A DNA stretch of 64,000 nt from Galactobacter valiniphilus (GTDB taxonomy: Bacteria > Actinomycetota > Actinomycetes > Actinomycetales > Micrococcaceae), in assembly GCF_003575975.1 (NCBI RefSeq), contig NZ_QQXK01000003.1, forward strand, positions 111,763-175,762, in the 5' to 3' direction. Position numbers and translations under genes: made by a program. Below, one piece after another: positions 61,302 through 64,000 of the stretch. How positions within the stretch are numbered: the first letter of the stretch is position 1; every line of letters starts with the position of its first letter. The notes beneath the pieces are model-generated. The model saw nothing but the letters and a program-made list of their open reading frames with translations, was not told where the DNA came from and ran no database searches.

Positions 61302-63203
61302 ATGGCCATTGCCTCACGCGAGGACCTCCGCAACGTCGCCATCGTCGCGCACGTTGACCACGGCAAGACCACCCTGGTCGACGCCATGCTCAAGCAGACG
61401 GGTGCCTTCTCCGATCACGGCGAGACCGACGATCGCGTCATGGACTCCGGCGAGCTCGAGCGCGAGAAGGGCATCACCATTCTCGCCAAGAACACCACCG
61501 TGTTCTACAACGGCCCGTCCGCCAAGGGCCACGACGTGACCATCAACGTCATCGATACCCCGGGCCACGCCGACTTCGGTGGCGAGGTGGAGCGCGGCCT
61601 GTCCATGGTGGACGGCGTGGTGCTCCTCGTCGACGCCTCCGAGGGCCCGCTGCCCCAGACCCGCTTCGTGCTACGCAAGGCGCTGGCCGCCAAGAAGCCG
61701 GTCATCCTGGTCGTCAACAAGACCGACCGCCCGGACGCCCGCATCGAGGGCGTCATCTCCGACTCCATGGACCTGCTCCTGGGCCTGGCTGGCGACCTCG
61801 CCGACGAGGTGCCGGACCTGGACCTGGACTCCGTCCTGGACGTCCCCGTCGTGTTTGCCTCCGGCAAGGCCGGCCGCGCCTCCCGCGAGCAGCCCGCCGA
61901 CGGCACGCTGCCCGACAACGAGGACCTCGAGCCGCTGTTTGCCGCCATCATGGAGCACGTCCCGGCCCCGACCTACGACACCGACGAGGTCCTGCAGGCC
62001 CACGTGACCAACCTGGACGCCTCGCCGTTCCTGGGCCGTCTCGCCCTGCTGCGCATCTACTCGGGCACCCTGAAGAAGGGCCAGCACGTCGCCTGGGCCA
62101 AGACCGACGGCTCGCTGCAGAACGTCAAGATCACCGAGCTGCTGGCCACCGAGGGCCTGGCCCGCGTCCCCGCCGAAGAGGCCGGCCCGGGCGAGATCGT
62201 CGCCGTCGCCGGCATCGAGAACATCATGATCGGCGAGACCCTCACGGACGCCGACAACCCGAAGCCGCTGCCGCTCATCACGGTCGACGACCCGGCCATC
62301 TCCATGACCATCGGCATCAACACCTCCCCGCTGGCCGGCCGCGTCAAGGGCGCCAAGGTCACGGCCCGCCAGGTCAAGGACCGCCTCGACCGCGAGCTCA
62401 TCGGTAACGTGTCGCTCAAGGTCCTGCCGACCGAGCGCCCGGATGCCTGGGAGGTTCAGGGTCGTGGCGAGCTCGCCCTGGCCATCCTCGTGGAGCAGAT
62501 GCGCCGCGAGAACTTCGAGCTGACCGTGGGCAAGCCCCAGGTCGTCACGAAGACCGTGGACGGCAAGGTCCACGAGCCGATGGAAGAGATGACCATCGAC
62601 ACCCCCGAGGAGTACCTCGGCGCCATCACGCAGCTCATGGCCGCCCGCAAGGGCCGCATGACCGAGATGACGAACCACGGCTCCGGTTGGATCCGCATGC
62701 AGTTCGTGGTCCCGGCGCGTGGCCTCATCGGCTTCCGCACCAAGTTCCTGACGGAGACCCGCGGCGCGGGCATCGCGTCCTCCATCGCAGCCGGCTACGA
62801 GCCGTGGGCCGGCCCGATCGAGTACCGCCTCAACGGCTCGATCGTCTCCGACCGCGCCGGTGTCGCCACGCCGTTCGCCATGATCAACCTGCAGGAGCGT
62901 TGCTCCTTCTTCGTGAAGCCCACGCAGGAGGTCTACGAGGGCATGATCGTGGGCGAGAACTCGCGCGCCGACGACATGGACGTCAACGTCACCAAGGAGA
63001 AGAAGCTCACCAACATGCGCTCCGCCTCCGCGGATAACTTCGAGGGCCTGACCCCGCCGCGCATCCTGACGCTGGAGGAGTCCCTCGAGTTCGCCCGCGA
63101 GGACGAGTGCGTCGAGGTCACCCCCGAGGCCATCCGCATCCGCAAGGTGGTCCTGGACGCCAACAGCCGCATGAAGGTCGCGCGTCAGCGCGCCCGCGCC
63201 TGA
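61302..63203 (+). CDS. typA: Ribosome-associated translational GTPase TypA/BipA
   Basis: A 633-residue translation-factor GTPase that acts in ribosome assembly and stress adaptation. G motifs: A-H-V-D-H-G-K-T-T, switch region R-E-K-G-I-T-I-L, D-T-P-G-H-A-D-F-G-G-E-V, N-K-T-D-R-P. The EF-G-like domains and the C-terminal R-G-L-I-G-F-R-T-K-F block are complete. ATG at 61302 follows GGAGAAGGA. TAGAAT at 61170 is a likely -10 element. The length is normal. Confidence 0.97.
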   Translation: MAIASREDLRNVAIVAHVDHGKTTLVDAMLKQTGAFSDHGETDDRVMDSGELEREKGITILAKNTTVFYNGPSAKGHDVTINVIDTPGHADFGGEVERGLSMVDGVVLLVDASEGPLPQTRFVLRKALAAKKPVILVVNKTDRPDARIEGVISDSMDLLLGLAGDLADEVPDLDLDSVLDVPVVFASGKAGRASREQPADGTLPDNEDLEPLFAAIMEHVPAPTYDTDEVLQAHVTNLDASPFLGRLALLRIYSGTLKKGQHVAWAKTDGSLQNVKITELLATEGLARVPAEEAGPGEIVAVAGIENIMIGETLTDADNPKPLPLITVDDPAISMTIGINTSPLAGRVKGAKVTARQVKDRLDRELIGNVSLKVLPTERPDAWEVQGRGELALAILVEQMRRENFELTVGKPQVVTKTVDGKVHEPMEEMTIDTPEEYLGAITQLMAARKGRMTEMTNHGSGWIRMQFVVPARGLIGFRTKFLTETRGAGIASSIAAGYEPWAGPIEYRLNGSIVSDRAGVATPFAMINLQERCSFFVKPTQEVYEGMIVGENSRADDMDVNVTKEKKLTNMRSASADNFEGLTPPRILTLEESLEFAREDECVEVTPEAIRIRKVVLDANSRMKVARQRARA

Positions 63204-63211
63204 GGCAGCGC

Positions 63212-63715
63212 TTGAACAACGCGCAGCAGCCCACCCCGCCCGTCATCGGGCCGGGGTGGGCTGCGCCCGTTTCTGAGCCCGAGCCGCCCGCGGCCAAGCC
63301 GGTCAAGGGCTGGGTGGCCGTCGTGGTCTCCGTGCTCCTGGGGGCCCTCATGGGGGTCGTTGCCGTGCTGTGGCAGGGCTGGTCCACCGTGCTGACCTCG
63401 CCGGCCGTCATCGTGCTCCCGTGGGGAGCCCTCCTGGGCGCGCTGGCCGTGTTCTTCACGGCCGTGGCGTGGGGGCTGCGCGCGGCCCGCCGCTGGGTCC
63501 CCGGCGTGATCGGCCTCGTGGCCTTTGCCGTGCTAGCGCTGGTCTCCATGGACCAGCACAACCTGCTGATCGCCCCGATGGACGCGCGCTACTTCCAGGT
63601 GGCCCCCGGGGCCGTGTGGTCGGCGTTTGTCGTCACGGGCGGCGTGGTGGTTGCCACGCTCGCCGCGCTGCTCATCGTGGCCAGGCATGTGCCGGCGCCC
63701 CGCGCGCAGCGCTAG
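63212..63715 (+). CDS. Four-helix membrane protein downstream of typA
   Basis: A 167-residue protein with a Pro-rich cytoplasmic N-terminus and four membrane helices (V-A-V-V-V-S-V-L-L-G, V-L-P-W-G-A-L-L-G-A, W-V-P-G-V-I-G-L-V-A, and a final V-V-T-G-G-V-V-V-A-T). A TTG start at 63212 with GAGG upstream is chosen. It lies 8 bases after typA, so the two are probably co-transcribed. Function unknown. Confidence 0.7.
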   Translation: MNNAQQPTPPVIGPGWAAPVSEPEPPAAKPVKGWVAVVVSVLLGALMGVVAVLWQGWSTVLTSPAVIVLPWGALLGALAVFFTAVAWGLRAARRWVPGVIGLVAFAVLALVSMDQHNLLIAPMDARYFQVAPGAVWSAFVVTGGVVVATLAALLIVARHVPAPRAQR

Positions 63716-63729
63716 ACAGACACAGCACA

Positions 63730-63777
63730 GAACGACGGCGGCGTTCCCACCTTGAGGTGGGAACGCCGCCGTCGTTC
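63730..63777. repeat. 22-bp hairpin with TTGA loop (copy C)
   Basis: Perfect 22-bp stem (63730-63751 with 63756-63777). Relative to copies A and B several positions differ in both arms in a compensating way. Probably terminates the typA unit. Confidence 0.88.
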
Positions 63778-63802
63778 ACGCTGGGCTGCTCTGTGCTCGT
63801 CC

Positions 63803-63865
63803 CCTCCCGCCTTTTTCGTTCACTCCCGCGCAAAACGGGAGGGATTGAACGAAAAAGGCGGGAGG
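63803..63865. repeat. Long nested inverted repeat
   Basis: Outer 20-bp perfect stem (63803-63822 with 63846-63865) encloses a 6-bp CTCCCG/CGGGAG stem. It has a CCTTTTTCGTTCA core, similar in design to the repeats at 19796, 45818 and 60309. Confidence 0.85.
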
Positions 63866-63924
63866 AGGGGGCGAACTAGCTGTATTGCCCCGGCAGGTTA
63901 GGTACGTCTTCGGCGGGGCGGGGG

Positions 63925-64000
63925 TGACATGAGGAAGACCTCCGGGTGAGGTGTGGAGCTATCTAGGAACCAGCTCTCACCACGGAGGTCTTCATGCCCC
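63925..64000 (+). mobile_element. Possible left end of an insertion sequence
   Basis: GAAGACCTCCG-GGTGAG pairs with CTCACCACGGAGGTCTTC (about 63934-63992) and ends directly before ATGCCCC. This resembles the leader of IS481-type transposase genes, whose proteins often begin M-P. The window ends 7 bases into the presumed gene, so the identity rests on the leader alone. Confidence 0.35.
63994..64000 (+). CDS. Start of a presumed transposase gene (cut by window end)
   Basis: Only ATGCCCC is visible after the inverted repeat. The call depends on the resemblance of the upstream leader to IS481-type elements. Confidence 0.25.

Overview
The window is about 64 kb of very GC-rich DNA. Many genes start with GTG or TTG, several appear leaderless, and gene content (guaA, ispH, xseAB, rmuC, ychF, typA, CmtR-type sensor, POT and Opp transporters, DUF4011-like helicase next to guaA) points to an actinobacterium, most likely a member of the Micrococcales near Micrococcaceae. 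This placement is an inference from gene content and composition. I saw no tRNA, rRNA or CRISPR array.

Layout. 1-19.8 kb is core chromosome: the 3' part of guaA; a large helicase-like protein with a lysine-less P-loop and a coupled small gene; a SAF-domain protein, FmdB zinc ribbon and 5-formyltetrahydrofolate cyclo-ligase; a GNAT acetyltransferase; an Lrp/AsnC regulator divergent from a lipoprotein; alaA; a PPK2 kinase; an MFS transporter convergent with an AraC regulator; xseA-xseB; and a membrane protein coupled to ispH. 19.8-23.6 kb holds an orphan AbiEi-like/DUF559-like protein, rmuC and ychF.

23.6-30.9 kb is the most interesting part: an accessory block inserted exactly at the 3' end of ychF. 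The last codons of ychF (G-D-V-V-E-F-R-F-N-V-stop) recur three more times downstream, same orientation and reading frame, each with its own stop codon. They delimit three cargo modules: (1) an Abi-type HEPN protein fused to a C-terminal MbcA/ParS/Xre-like toxin-binding domain, preceded by a promoter and a candidate small structured RNA; (2) a leaderless cadmium/lead operon (cmtR, P1B ATPase, thioredoxin-like protein); (3) a membrane-anchored small protein plus an oppositely oriented pair, a DUF6932-like nucleotidyltransferase and a 317-residue partner. No integrase is present. A ychF-type terminator lies just beyond the last repeat. The arrangement resembles composite SCC elements at rlmH, with ychF as the target.

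31-47.5 kb is core with signs of decay: a VOC protein, a lipoprotein with a one-base frameshift in its signal peptide, a ThrE-like exporter, a broken RibD-type reductase, arfB, an acyltransferase, an ABC-F protein, small stress or enzyme genes (one with an in-frame TGA), an OYE-like flavoprotein, a secreted protein, an amino acid permease, an M50-like peptidase and a POT peptide transporter.

47.7-60.1 kb contains two adjacent complete oligopeptide ABC operons, each with a lipoprotein receptor, two permeases and one fused double ATPase. Their upstream regions share three short boxes at identical spacing, so co-regulation is likely; the divergent POT transporter suggests a peptide-uptake cluster. 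60.1-64 kb has a PH-like membrane protein, typA, a membrane protein, several long covarying hairpins, and at the edge what looks like the start of an insertion sequence.
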